From assembly GCF_902506535.1 (NCBI RefSeq), contig NZ_LR733827.1, forward strand, positions 1,454,200 to 1,518,199: DNA of 64,000 nt. The letters run 5' to 3'. The translations under genes were made by a program, and so were the position numbers. Positions 48,449 through 58,170 of this stretch are shown piece after piece. The notes under the pieces were generated by a model that saw only the letters and a list, made by a program, of their open reading frames with translations, was not told where the DNA came from and did not search any database. Numbering within the stretch: the stretch's first letter is position 1; every line of letters starts with the position of its first letter. Source of the DNA: Pseudomonas sp. 8Z (GTDB lineage: Bacteria; Pseudomonadota; Gammaproteobacteria; Pseudomonadales; Pseudomonadaceae).

Positions 48449-50179
48449 CTACGGCGCTAGCGTCTCGGCCAACGGCTGCGCTTCGGGCTGCTTGATCAGC
48501 GCGTAGACCACGCCCGTCAGCAGGCTGCCGGCAACGATGGCCAGCAAATACAGCAGCGCATGGTTGATGGCGTTGGGGATCAGCAGCACGAACAGGCCGC
48601 CGTGCGGTGCCATCAGCTTGCAGCCAAAGTACATCGACAGCGCGCCGGTCAGCGCGCCACCGGCGATGCTGGCCGGGATCACCCGCAGCGGGTCTTTGGC
48701 GGCAAAGGGAATCGCCCCCTCGGAGATAAAACACAGCCCCAGCACCCCAGCGGCCTTGCCCGCCTGACGCTCGCTGTCGGCGAACTTACGCCGCGCCAGC
48801 ACGGTGGCGATGGCCATGCCGATGGGCGGCACCATGCCGGCGGCCATGGTCGCAGCCATCGGTGCGTAGCTGCTGGAAGCCAGCAAGCCGACAGAGAAGG
48901 CGTAAGCGGCCTTGTTGATCGGCCCGCCGAGATCCACGCACATCATCCCGCCAAGCAACACGCCAAGGAGGATGGCGTTGGTGCTGCCCATGCTGTCGAG
49001 GAACGCGGTCAGCGACTTCAACACACCCGCCACCGGGCTGCCGACCACATAGATCATCACCAGGCCGGTGACCAGGCTGGCCAGCAGCGGAATGATCAGG
49101 ATGGGCTTGAGTGCTTCCAGACTTTCCGGCAGGCGCACCCAGCGGGCAATGGCCTTGGCCGAGTAGCCCGCCAGGAAGCCCGCGACGATACCGCCGATAA
49201 AACCGGCGCCCAGCGTACTGGCCAGCAGACCACCAATCATCCCTGGCGCCAGACCGGGACGGTCCGCGATGGAGTACGCGATGTAGCCGGCCAGCACCGG
49301 CACCATCAGCTTGAATGCAGCGTCGCCGCCAATCTGCATCAAGGCCGCGGCAAAGGTGCCCTCCTGCTTGAACGCCTCGATGCCGAAAACAAACGACAGG
49401 GCGATCAGCAAACCACCGGCCACCACCATCGGCAGCATGTAGGACACGCCGGTGAGCAGGTGCTTATAAGGCCCGCTCTTTTCACCACTGTTGGCCTGTA
49501 CGCTGCCTTCGGTAGGCGCCGCCTCGACCAGCGGACGCGCCTCGCTCAGCGCACGTTCCAGCGTTTGCTGCGGTTGCTTGAGCGCCACACCAGTGCCACA
49601 GCGGTAAACCTTCTTGCCGGCGAAGCGGCTGGTGTCCACCTCAATATCGGTGGCCAGCAGTACGGCATCGGCGGCAGCGATGGCGGCCTCGTCGAGCAGG
49701 TTGCGCGCGCCCACCGAGCCGCGGGTTTCCACCTGCAATTCGATGCCCGTACGCGCGGCGGCTTGTTGCAACGCTTCAGCGGCCATAAAGGTGTGCGCCA
49801 CGCCGGTCGGGCAGGCGGTGATGGCGACCAGTCGGCGCGTGCCACTTGCCACTGACTCGGCAGACGCCTGATAAGGTTCGGCGCGTTCGGCCGCCTCACG
49901 CAAAAAGCGCTGCGGGTCGGCCAGCGCCTCGGCAGGCGAGGACTGCACCAGGCGTTTACCGACAAAACGGTTCAGCGCCAGGTCGCCAGTCTTGACCACC
50001 AGCACCCAATCGGCGGCGGCGATATCGGCCTCGCTCAACGGCGAGCCAATGGCGCGGGCGTCATGCACTTCGACCTGGGCTTTCCAGCCCAGGCGCTCGG
50101 CAGCGGCCTGCAGCAAGCGCGAACAAAGCACGCTGGTGACCTGACCATTGGGGCAGGCGGTGACGATCAACAGATTCAT
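48449..50179 (-). CDS. fruA: PTS fructose permease, EIIBC
   Basis: A 576-residue fructose-specific permease. Two EIIB-like domains stand at the N-terminus, each opening with a TACP motif: Cys9 in VTACPNGQVT and Cys123 in ITACPTGVAHTF. The second has the canonical phospho-Cys setting; the first is a degenerate copy. The EIIC domain from about residue 230 has the HLLTGVSYMLPMVVAGG start and GIAYSIADRPGLAPGMIGG segment. It takes in fructose as fructose 1-phosphate. Third gene of the fruBKA operon, 12 bases after fruK. Confidence 0.95.
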   Translation of the reverse strand: MNLLIVTACPNGQVTSVLCSRLLQAAAERLGWKAQVEVHDARAIGSPLSEADIAAADWVLVVKTGDLALNRFVGKRLVQSSPAEALADPQRFLREAAERAEPYQASAESVASGTRRLVAITACPTGVAHTFMAAEALQQAAARTGIELQVETRGSVGARNLLDEAAIAAADAVLLATDIEVDTSRFAGKKVYRCGTGVALKQPQQTLERALSEARPLVEAAPTEGSVQANSGEKSGPYKHLLTGVSYMLPMVVAGGLLIALSFVFGIEAFKQEGTFAAALMQIGGDAAFKLMVPVLAGYIAYSIADRPGLAPGMIGGLLASTLGAGFIGGIVAGFLAGYSAKAIARWVRLPESLEALKPILIIPLLASLVTGLVMIYVVGSPVAGVLKSLTAFLDSMGSTNAILLGVLLGGMMCVDLGGPINKAAYAFSVGLLASSSYAPMAATMAAGMVPPIGMAIATVLARRKFADSERQAGKAAGVLGLCFISEGAIPFAAKDPLRVIPASIAGGALTGALSMYFGCKLMAPHGGLFVLLIPNAINHALLYLLAIVAGSLLTGVVYALIKQPEAQPLAETLAP

Positions 50180-50191
50180 GGTCGGGGCCTC

Positions 50192-51112
50192 TTATTCTTG
50201 CAAGGGCTGTAGCTGGACGGCGGCCTGCAGCCGCGCCAGTTGGTCGATGTCGTGGATGCCGAAGCCGATCTGCGTCACCGCTTGTGCGGCCACCGCCGTG
50301 GCCAGGCGCAAGGTGCGCTCGGCCGACCAGCCTTCGAGCAGGCCATGCAGGCTGGCAGCCAGCAGCGAATCGCCGGCGCCCACCGTGCTGGCCACCTCGA
50401 CCCGTGGCGGCACGGCGCGCAGGGCGATGTTCGGGCCGTGCCAGTCGACACCCTCGGCGCCGCGCGACAGCAGGATGTGCTCGACGCCCTGCTCACGCAG
50501 ACGCGCCACCGCTGCTTGCAAATCAGCACCGCAAGCTTCGGCCAGTTCCTCTTCGTTGGGTTTGATCAGCCAAGGCGTGGTGCCCAATGCGGCCTGCAAG
50601 GCAGCGCCGCTACTGTCCAGAGCAAGCGGCACGCCAGCGCCCTGGATGCGTTTGAGCAGGCTGGCGAACCACTCGGGCGACACGCCGCGCGGCAGGCTGC
50701 CGGCCACCACCACGGCGTCATGCCCGGCCAGCAGCGGATCGAGGGATTCCAGCAATTGCTGCAGATGGCTTTCCTCGATCTGCGGGCCAGGGCCGTTGAG
50801 GTCGGTGATGCGCCCATCGACTTCGGCCAGTTTGATATTGCTGCGCGTCTCGCCCGGCACGCGGACGAACAGATCACGGAAGCCGCGCTTGTGCATCAGC
50901 GTCTCGAACGGCGCGGCATTGGCGCGGCCGAGAAAACCGCTGACGCTCAGCGTATGGCCGAGGTCGGCCAGCACCTGGGCGACGTTCAGCCCCTTGCCGG
51001 CGGCATGGCTGGCAAAGTCTTGGCAGCGGTTGACCGTACCGAGCTGCAACTGGTCGAGACGCAGGGTCAGATCCAGCGCCGGGTTCAGGGTCAGGGTCAG
51101 GATGCGCGCCAT
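50192..51112 (-). CDS. fruK: 1-phosphofructokinase
   Basis: A 306-residue PfkB-family sugar kinase. It opens ILTLTLNPALDLTLRLDQL; the family's second signature with the catalytic Asp is VGAGDSLLAASLHG near residue 248. The GKGLNVAQVLADLG segment is the first signature. It converts fructose 1-phosphate to fructose 1,6-bisphosphate. It overlaps fruB by ATGA and precedes fruA by 12 bases. Confidence 0.94.
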   Translation of the reverse strand: MARILTLTLNPALDLTLRLDQLQLGTVNRCQDFASHAAGKGLNVAQVLADLGHTLSVSGFLGRANAAPFETLMHKRGFRDLFVRVPGETRSNIKLAEVDGRITDLNGPGPQIEESHLQQLLESLDPLLAGHDAVVVAGSLPRGVSPEWFASLLKRIQGAGVPLALDSSGAALQAALGTTPWLIKPNEEELAEACGADLQAAVARLREQGVEHILLSRGAEGVDWHGPNIALRAVPPRVEVASTVGAGDSLLAASLHGLLEGWSAERTLRLATAVAAQAVTQIGFGIHDIDQLARLQAAVQLQPLQE

Positions 51113-53973
51113 CAGTGCAGCCCTCCAGCCAGGGCGCGCACGGCAGCGGCGCTTTCCAGATTCAACGCCTGTTGCGCCAGGGTGCGTACCTCACGGCTGT
51201 CCAGCTCGCGCACGCGCGCCTTGACCAGGCCGATGCTGCGCGGCGACACGCTCAACTCGTCCACGCCCAGGCCCACCAGCAGCGGCACAGCCAGGCGGTC
51301 GCCGGCCAGCTCGCCGCACACACCGACCCACTTGCCATTGGCGTGCGCCGCCTCCACGGTCATGGCGATCAGGCGCAGCACCGCCGGGTGCAGGCCATCG
51401 GCCTGGGCCGAGAGCTGCGGATGGCCACGGTCGATGGCCAGGCAGTATTGCGTCAGATCGTTGGTGCCGATGCTGAAGAAGTCCACCTCGCGCGCCAACA
51501 ACGGTGCTAGCAGAGCCGCCGAAGGCACTTCGATCATGATGCCCAGTTGCAGATCCTGCACCGGGATTTCCTCGCGCAGGCGCTGCGCCAGGTCGCGTGC
51601 GGCGCGCCACTCTTCCATGGTGCCGACCATGGGGAACATGATGCGCAACGGGCGCCCTTCAGCCGAGGCCAGCAGCGCACGCAACTGGGTTTCGAGGATC
51701 TCCGGGCGCTGCAGGCTCAGGCGTATACCGCGCACACCAAGGAAGGGGTTCTCCTCGGCGGGCATCGGCCAGTACGGCAGCGGCTTGTCACCACCGACAT
51801 CCAGGGTGCGAACCACCAGCGGGCGCCCATCCAGGGCTTCGAGCACACGGCGGTATTCCTGCTCCTGCGCGGCCTGACTCGGCGCCTGGGCGTGCTCCAT
51901 GAACACCAGTTCGGTGCGCAGCAAACCCACGGCCTCGGCGCCCAGTTCGACGGCATCCGCCGTCTCGTTGGCCGCACCGATATTGGCGGCCACTTCCACC
52001 TGTACGCCGTCGCGGGTCAGCGCCGGTTCGAGGCGCGTGGCGTGCGCCTGCTCGCGGCGTTGCTGCGCCGCCTCGCGCTCGCGCAGAGCCTGCTGGCGGG
52101 TGGCGTCATCGGGGGCGATACGCAGCAGGCCGCTGTCGCCATCGAGCAGCAGCGGCGTGCCCTGCGCCAACGCCAGAATCGCCTCGCCAGCGCCGACCAC
52201 CGCCGGGATGCCCAGGGCACGGGCGATGATCGCGCTGTGTGCAGTGGCGCCGCCGTTGGCGGTGAGAATGCCGGCCACGCGCTGGCGATCCAGCGCGGCG
52301 ACATCCGACGGCGCCACCTCGCTCATCACCAGCACATAGGGTTCGTTCGGCTCGCTGGGCAGGTCAATGCCGCACAGATGCGCCAGCACACGGCGGCCAA
52401 TATCACGCAGGTCTGCCGCGCGTTCGGCCAGCAAGGCGTCATGCAGCGCTTCCTGGCGCTGCGCGGCGGCTTCGATCTCCTGCTGCCAGGCGGCTTCGGC
52501 GCTGGCGCCGGCTTGCAGGCGGGCGTCGACATCCTCACGCAAGGCCGGGTCGTCGAGCATGGCCAGGTGCGCGCTGAAAATCTCGCGAATGCTGGCCACG
52601 CCTGCACCATCGACCAGACGCTGAATCTGCGCGGCAATGGCGCTCAAGGCCTCGTCCAAACGCTGGCGCTCGCTGGCGGCACCAGCGCCCTGTTCGGCGA
52701 ATTCGAATGTCGGCATCACCCGCACCAACGCCGGGCCCATGGCGATACCGGGGGACGCCGCCACCGCTTGCACACGACTCCCAGCAGGCGGCGCCAACAC
52801 AGGCGCCTCGACCACGACCGAAGGCACCTGCGCGGCCTCGTTCAACAGTGGCTCGACCGCCTCGCCGAGGCCGCTCTCCAGCGCGGCACGCAGCGCTGGC
52901 AGGGCATCGTCGGCAATCACCGGCTCGGCGCTGAACTCCAGCACCTGACCACGGCGCGCGCCCAGCGCCAGCAGACGGCTGAGGCTCTTGGCGGAAACCC
53001 CGGCGCCCTCGTCGCCGCGCAGGCGCACGCGTATCTCGCCCGCAAACTGCTGCGCCAACTCGCTCAGCGCCTTGGCTGGGCGGGCATGCAAGCCATGGGC
53101 ATTGAGCAGCGGCAGCGCCACGCTCGGCCAGTCTGGCGCCACCTCGCCGCCGAGCGCTTCGATCACCCGGCGGCTGTCATTGGCCTCGCTCAGCTCAGCG
53201 GCGCGGCCACCGATCAACACGTCACACAACCGCTCCAACGCCTGACGATGAGCCTCGCCCTGGCTCGCCAGGCAGAACAAACCTTTGAGGGTTTCCCCGC
53301 GAAAGCTCAGCGTCTGCGCCGGGGTCACGAAGGCCAGCCCTGGGCGTTCGACGCTTTGCTCACTGTGCAACCACCACAGGCCATCGCCCAGCGGCAGCGG
53401 TTCGCTACGCGCCAGGCCGAGGGCGAAACCACTGCTGGCGCAACCGGCCTGGCGCAACAGGCGCGCCCCCTGCCACAGCAGTTCGTCGAAATCCTCGGCA
53501 TGCAGGCCCAAGCCCACCAGTTGCCCATCGAGCGCCAGCTCTTGCGGCGCGCCCTGCAGCAACTCGACGATCTGCGCGGGTTCACGCGCCTCACGCAGCG
53601 CCTGACTCAGATCGCCCTCGCCGAGGGCGCGGGTGAGCAATTGCAACAGGTGCAGGTGTTCATCCGACTGCGCAGCAATGGCAATGGCCAAGTAGACCTG
53701 CTGGCCGTTGCCCCAGTCCACGCCTTCGGGAAACTGGATCAGGCGCACGCCGGTGTTGAGCACCTGATCGCGGGTCTGCGGCGTGCCGTGGGGAATGGCG
53801 ATGCCCTGGCCAAGATAGGTCGAGCCCTGCGCCTCGCGCGCCAGCAATCCATCGTGGTAGGCCGGCGTGGCCAGCCCCCCGGCGGCCAAGGCCTCAGCGA
53901 GCATGGCCAGCGCCGTGGCCTTGTCCGCCGCCTGGCGGCCCATCTGGATCTGGCTGGCATCGAGTTCGAGCAT
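51112..53973 (-). CDS. fruB: PTS fructose multiphosphoryl protein (EIIA-HPr-EI)
   Basis: A 953-residue fusion with three parts. The EIIA domain has its phospho-His at His62 (IAIPHGTPQ). The HPr domain near residue 295 contains LNAHGLHARPAK with the active His. Enzyme I begins about residue 415 and has GGATAHSAIIARALGIP near 577 with its active His; the PEP-binding parts (ERPEILETQL; GTNDLTQY; VCGELAGD) follow. It carries phosphate from PEP to FruA. ATG 53973 follows GGAGGTGTGTT; the frame extends upstream but that start lacks a ribosome site. It heads the operon, divergent from fruR. Confidence 0.95.
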   Translation of the reverse strand: MLELDASQIQMGRQAADKATALAMLAEALAAGGLATPAYHDGLLAREAQGSTYLGQGIAIPHGTPQTRDQVLNTGVRLIQFPEGVDWGNGQQVYLAIAIAAQSDEHLHLLQLLTRALGEGDLSQALREAREPAQIVELLQGAPQELALDGQLVGLGLHAEDFDELLWQGARLLRQAGCASSGFALGLARSEPLPLGDGLWWLHSEQSVERPGLAFVTPAQTLSFRGETLKGLFCLASQGEAHRQALERLCDVLIGGRAAELSEANDSRRVIEALGGEVAPDWPSVALPLLNAHGLHARPAKALSELAQQFAGEIRVRLRGDEGAGVSAKSLSRLLALGARRGQVLEFSAEPVIADDALPALRAALESGLGEAVEPLLNEAAQVPSVVVEAPVLAPPAGSRVQAVAASPGIAMGPALVRVMPTFEFAEQGAGAASERQRLDEALSAIAAQIQRLVDGAGVASIREIFSAHLAMLDDPALREDVDARLQAGASAEAAWQQEIEAAAQRQEALHDALLAERAADLRDIGRRVLAHLCGIDLPSEPNEPYVLVMSEVAPSDVAALDRQRVAGILTANGGATAHSAIIARALGIPAVVGAGEAILALAQGTPLLLDGDSGLLRIAPDDATRQQALREREAAQQRREQAHATRLEPALTRDGVQVEVAANIGAANETADAVELGAEAVGLLRTELVFMEHAQAPSQAAQEQEYRRVLEALDGRPLVVRTLDVGGDKPLPYWPMPAEENPFLGVRGIRLSLQRPEILETQLRALLASAEGRPLRIMFPMVGTMEEWRAARDLAQRLREEIPVQDLQLGIMIEVPSAALLAPLLAREVDFFSIGTNDLTQYCLAIDRGHPQLSAQADGLHPAVLRLIAMTVEAAHANGKWVGVCGELAGDRLAVPLLVGLGVDELSVSPRSIGLVKARVRELDSREVRTLAQQALNLESAAAVRALAGGLH

Positions 53974-54119
53974 GGGAACACACCTCCGGCAGCATCGACC
54001 GGCTGCGAAACGACATCGCGCCGGCAAGGGCATCTTGTTATGAAAGGGCTAACGATCCGATAAGACTAGGCGGCATGCAGAAAAACCTGCAGCCGGTAGC
54101 AGACAGACCAAGCGACTGC

Positions 54120-54131
54120 TGAATCGTTTCA
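54120..54131. promoter_or_regulatory. FruR/Cra-type operator
   Basis: TGAATCGTTTCA resembles the TGAAACGTTTCA palindrome bound by Pseudomonas FruR, with one mismatch. It lies between the divergent fruB (start 53973) and fruR (54229) genes, where a site controlling both would be expected. Confidence 0.6.
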
Positions 54132-54228
54132 CCTAAGTCTGGCACCTTAGCCGATAATGCGTAATCCTTGAAGCCTGACGCATCGTGCAGCGCCGAGCTG
54201 CATGCCCATCGATCTGCAGGATTTGCCC

Positions 54229-55215
54229 GTGAAACTCAGCGACATCGCCCGCCTGGCGCAGGTCTCGGTTACAACCGCCAGCTACGTGATCAACGGCCAG
54301 GCCAGCAAACGCCGCATCAGCCAGGCCACCGTCGAGCGCGTACTGGCCGTGGTCGAGGAACATGGCTATCGCCCGGATCAACAGGCTGCCAGCCTGCGCC
54401 GCGGGCAAAGCCGCTGCCTGGGTTTCATCCTCCCCGATCTGGAAAACCCCAGCTATGCGCGCCTGGCCAAACTGCTGGAGCAGAAGGCCCGCGCCGCCGG
54501 TTATCAAATGCTGATCGCCAGCTCCGACGATGACCCGCAAAGTGAGCGGCAGTTGCTTGAGCTGTTCCGCTCGCGCCGCTGCGATGCCCTGATCGTCGCC
54601 AGTTGCCTGCCGCAAGACGACCCACTCTACGCCGAGCTGGTGGCAGGTGGCCTGCCGATCATCGCGGTGGATCGCGCGTTGTCGCCGCAGCATATTCGCT
54701 CGGTGGTCAGCGATGACGAAGGCGCCGGCGAGCAACTCACCCGCAGCCTGTTGCAGAGCAAACCCAAGCACATCGCCTTGCTCGCGGCGCGCCCCGAGCT
54801 GGTGATCAGCCAGGCGCGCGAGCGTGGCTTTCGCCAAGCACTGGAGGGTTTCGAAGGCCGCGTGAGCATCTACTACGGCGAGCAGTTCAACCGTCGCAGC
54901 GGCCTTGAGCAGATGCAGGCGCTGCTCGCCGATGGCGGCCCGCCCGATGCCCTGGTGACCACCGCTTACGTGCTGCTTGAAGGGGTGTTCGATCTGCTCC
55001 AGCAACAGCCGCAGTCGCGCTGGAATGCCTTGCGCCTGGCCACCTTCGGCGACACCCAGTTGCTGGATTTCCTGCCCCTGCGCGTCAACGCCATGAGCCA
55101 GCAGCACGAGCGCATCGCCGAGCGCGTGCTGGCCTGGACGCTGCTGGCGGTGGAGCAGAACGATTACCGCCCCGGCATCGAGGCCATCGCTCGCAGCCTC
55201 AAGGCGCGCGCCTGA
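54229..55215 (+). CDS. fruR: FruR/Cra fructose repressor (LacI family)
   Basis: A 328-residue LacI-type regulator. The DNA-binding head begins KLSDIARLAQVSVTTASYVIN, then the hinge and a periplasmic-binding-like effector domain (LGFILPDLENPSYARLAKLLEQ; ALIVASCLPQDDPLYAELVAGGLP). In Pseudomonas FruR responds to fructose 1-phosphate and represses fruBKA. The preferred start is GTG 54229 with CAGGA at 54217-54221, which gives the family N-terminus directly; ATG 54202 is possible and adds nine residues. Confidence 0.93.
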   Translation: MKLSDIARLAQVSVTTASYVINGQASKRRISQATVERVLAVVEEHGYRPDQQAASLRRGQSRCLGFILPDLENPSYARLAKLLEQKARAAGYQMLIASSDDDPQSERQLLELFRSRRCDALIVASCLPQDDPLYAELVAGGLPIIAVDRALSPQHIRSVVSDDEGAGEQLTRSLLQSKPKHIALLAARPELVISQARERGFRQALEGFEGRVSIYYGEQFNRRSGLEQMQALLADGGPPDALVTTAYVLLEGVFDLLQQQPQSRWNALRLATFGDTQLLDFLPLRVNAMSQQHERIAERVLAWTLLAVEQNDYRPGIEAIARSLKARA

Positions 55216-57270
55216 TCAGCGCCCCTGAATCTGCCGCAGCAACGGCGCGCACTGATCCGGCGCAGCCCCGGCACTTGGCGCCACCAGCGCTAGCAAACCG
55301 GCAGCCGGCGCCACTGCCACCCCCAGGGCCACCAGCCCCAAACCACGTAGCGCCAAGGGCGTAGCCTCCACCCCCGGCGCGGGCTGCTTGAAGGTGCCAC
55401 GCACGTACAGCGGCGAACGCAGGGAGAAAATGCGCAAACCTTTAGTGGCCGGGGTGACGGTGAAGTCCAGCCGTTCGCTGGCGAAATTGGCATTACCGTC
55501 GACCTTGATCACCGTGTTGTCGGTGTCGATGACGAACAACCGCGTACTCATCAGCCCCTGTTTGATGCCCAGGTCAGCCGCCGCGCAGTGGATCTTCACC
55601 TCATCGTCACCGAACAACTGCCCGACCAGATAATTACCCACATTCAGCCCGGCAATCTCCATCAGGCTGCGGCTGACCGCGCCGTCGTTGATCAGCATTT
55701 TCAACTCACCGTCAGCACTGCCCAGCAACGCCGCCACCGAGTTGCCACGGCCACTGATCTGGCTGTCACCGTTAAGCTCGCCAAGGCTGGTCTGCATCGG
55801 TGCGAAGTCGGGAAACAACTCTTTGAGCTGCAGATCACGCGCGCGCAGACGCATTTGCCCTTGCAGCGGCGTGGTCGCGCCATTGAGGCGAATCTGCGCA
55901 TCCAGGCTGCCACCGGCCATGCCGAAACGCAGGGGCTCCAGACTGAGCTGGCCGTCGTTGAGCACCACATGGGTGTCCAGATCGGTAATCGGCAAGCGCT
56001 CACCGTGCACGATACGCTGGCCGACAAAACGCACATCGGCATCCATGGCGCGCCAGCGCTCGGTGCGAAACTCGGCCACCGGCAGCGCCTTGCTTTGTGG
56101 CTGCACATCACGCTCGCCACGCTCGCGCTTGTCCGCACTGGAGTCGGCGCCAATCAGCGGCGCCAGGTCGCTGAACAGCAACTGCTTGGAGGTGAGCTGA
56201 CCAGACAGCTTAGGCCGTGGCTGACGCGCCACGAAGGTCAGATCGCCCTGGATGTCGCTGTCGCCGATACGACCGTTGAAGCCGAGGTAGCGGAAGATCG
56301 CGCCGCCTGCATCGCGCAGATCAGCCTGCAAGCGACCATCGGTACTGTAGGGCGGCGTGTCCGGCAGGGTCACGCCGGTCAGCGGATACAGATGACCAAG
56401 ACTGGCGCCGGACAACCGCAGGCGCAAATCCAGCGCGCCGAGGTTCTGCGGATCGGTCAGGCTGCCAGCCAGCACGATACGGGTCGTGCCGATACGCACA
56501 TCGGCCTGCAAGGGGAAGGGCTGCGCGGCATCACGCAGCGCCAGCAGGCCACCGACCTTGCCACTGGCGTTCAATGGCTGGCCACGGAAGTCGCCCTTGG
56601 CCTGCCAGGCAAACGCGTAATCCTGCGCATGGGCGTTACTCGCAGCCAGCCGCTCGGCGCTACCCTTGCCGACGATCTCGGCGAAGGGAATCGGCTGGCC
56701 CAGCGGCTCGATAACGGCCTCCAAGCGGGTCTTGCCCGGCTGGTCGTCCAGCTTCACCAGGCCCTTGTCGAAGGCGATAGTGCCGATATCCAGCGTCCAG
56801 GGGCTGGGCTGCTCGGTTTCATCGGCCTGCTGCGGGCCCAGATCGAACAGCCAGCTGGCCCGACCATCGGCCAGGCGCTGCAGATCAGCCTGCGGCGCGC
56901 CGAGTTCGATACTCGGGATGCTGACGGTCTTCCACAAAAGCGGCAGCGGCGACAGACGAAAGCTCACCCGCTCAAGGCTGACAAAGGTATCGCCCTGCGC
57001 CCAGTCGGGATTGCCCAGGCGCAGCTTCTCGGCGACAAAATGCGGCCAGGGCAGCCAGGCGCTCAGGCCCTGCTCAGCCGCCTCACGCTGCCAGACAACA
57101 CGCAGATCACCTTCGATGGCAAACGGGCGATTCAGCGCCGCAGAGACCTGCTCATTGATCAGCGGCCTGGCCCTATTCCAGTCGAATAGCAGCAAAAACA
57201 GCATAAGCGCCGCCACCAGCAGCAACACCAGAGCAAATGACCAGGCCAAGAAACGACGAAGAATGAGCAA
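55216..57270 (-). CDS. AsmA family protein
   Basis: A 684-residue protein with one N-terminal membrane helix (LAWSFALVLLLVAALMLFLLLF) and a long periplasmic beta-rich body of the AsmA/TamB type: RPFAIEGDLRVVW at the start, and the conserved C-terminal AsmA region (LMEIAGLNVGNYLVGQLFG, STRLFVIDTDNTVIKVDGNANFASERLDFTVTP). Such proteins form bridge-like structures in the envelope and affect lipid transport or outer-membrane assembly. The Ala/Gly-rich C-terminal tail after YVRGTFKQP is usual. It is convergent with fruR (stops adjacent) and divergent from the TatD gene. Confidence 0.9.
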   Translation of the reverse strand: MLILRRFLAWSFALVLLLVAALMLFLLLFDWNRARPLINEQVSAALNRPFAIEGDLRVVWQREAAEQGLSAWLPWPHFVAEKLRLGNPDWAQGDTFVSLERVSFRLSPLPLLWKTVSIPSIELGAPQADLQRLADGRASWLFDLGPQQADETEQPSPWTLDIGTIAFDKGLVKLDDQPGKTRLEAVIEPLGQPIPFAEIVGKGSAERLAASNAHAQDYAFAWQAKGDFRGQPLNASGKVGGLLALRDAAQPFPLQADVRIGTTRIVLAGSLTDPQNLGALDLRLRLSGASLGHLYPLTGVTLPDTPPYSTDGRLQADLRDAGGAIFRYLGFNGRIGDSDIQGDLTFVARQPRPKLSGQLTSKQLLFSDLAPLIGADSSADKRERGERDVQPQSKALPVAEFRTERWRAMDADVRFVGQRIVHGERLPITDLDTHVVLNDGQLSLEPLRFGMAGGSLDAQIRLNGATTPLQGQMRLRARDLQLKELFPDFAPMQTSLGELNGDSQISGRGNSVAALLGSADGELKMLINDGAVSRSLMEIAGLNVGNYLVGQLFGDDEVKIHCAAADLGIKQGLMSTRLFVIDTDNTVIKVDGNANFASERLDFTVTPATKGLRIFSLRSPLYVRGTFKQPAPGVEATPLALRGLGLVALGVAVAPAAGLLALVAPSAGAAPDQCAPLLRQIQGR

Positions 57271-57385
57271 GCGGTGAATCTCCAGTCAGACACTCGGTGT
57301 ATGGAGTCTAGGACTGAAAATAATCGCCAATTCTCCCCGGCGCTGGCAGTAAGCTGAGCGCTCGCCATCTGCCCTCTGCCAGCCC

Positions 57386-58165
57386 ATGCGCCTGATCGAC
57401 ACCCATACCCACTTGGATTTTCCCGATTTCGACCCTGACCGCGCCGAGGTGCTGGCCCGCAGCCGCGCCGAGGGCGTAGAGCAGCTTGTGGTACTCGGCG
57501 TGCACCAAGGCAACTGGCAACGGCTGTGGCAATTGGTCGAGACAAGCGACAACCTGTACGCGGCCTTTGGCCTGCATCCGGTTTACCTGGACGCACACCG
57601 CCGCGAACACCTCGACGAATTGCGCGACTGGCTCACCCGGCTGGCAGGGCATCGCAAGCTGTGCGCCGTCGGCGAATTTGGCCTGGACTATTACCTCGAA
57701 CAACTGGATCGCGAGCGCCAGCAGGCGCTGTTCGAAGCGCAACTGCAACTGGCCTTAGAGTTCGACCTGCCCGCCCTGCTACATGTGCGCCGCGCCCATG
57801 CCGCGACCATCGCCACGCTCAAGCGTATTCGCCTGGCGCGCGGCGGCATCATCCACGCCTTTGCCGGTAGCTACGAGCAAGCCCGTGAGTACATCAAGCT
57901 AGGCTTTCGCCTGGGTCTGGGCGGCGCGGCCACCTGGCCGCAGGCCAAGCGCCTGCGCCAGGTGGTGGCAAAGCTGCCGCTGGAGGCCATCGTGCTGGAA
58001 ACCGACGCCCCCGACATGGCGCCGGCCATGCACCCCTACCAGCGCAACAGCCCACAATACCTGGCAGACATCTGCCGCGAACTGGCCGAGCTGCGTGGCA
58101 TCAGCGCCGAGCAACTGGCGAGCGCCAGCAGCCGCAATGCCCGCGAGCTGTTCGGTTGGGCATAA
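57386..58165 (+). CDS. TatD family metal-dependent hydrolase
   Basis: A 259-residue TIM-barrel nuclease/hydrolase of the TatD type. Metal ligands are visible: DTHTHLDF near residue 5, GEFGLDYYL near 95 with the Glu, LLHVRRAH near 131, HAFAGSYEQ near 156 and ETDAPDM near 206. TatD enzymes are 3'-5' exonucleases involved in DNA repair and quality control. The gene is alone between AsmA and a chemoreceptor gene. Length and motifs are normal. No special regulation is visible. Confidence 0.92.
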   Translation: MRLIDTHTHLDFPDFDPDRAEVLARSRAEGVEQLVVLGVHQGNWQRLWQLVETSDNLYAAFGLHPVYLDAHRREHLDELRDWLTRLAGHRKLCAVGEFGLDYYLEQLDRERQQALFEAQLQLALEFDLPALLHVRRAHAATIATLKRIRLARGGIIHAFAGSYEQAREYIKLGFRLGLGGAATWPQAKRLRQVVAKLPLEAIVLETDAPDMAPAMHPYQRNSPQYLADICRELAELRGISAEQLASASSRNARELFGWA

Positions 58166-58170
58166 CGCCT

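Noticed and set aside
51547..54063. An 838-codon open frame antisense to fruB
   Set aside because: Same reason: the fruB frame carries three recognisable PTS domains, while the antisense frame is rich in Arg, Gln and His without motifs.
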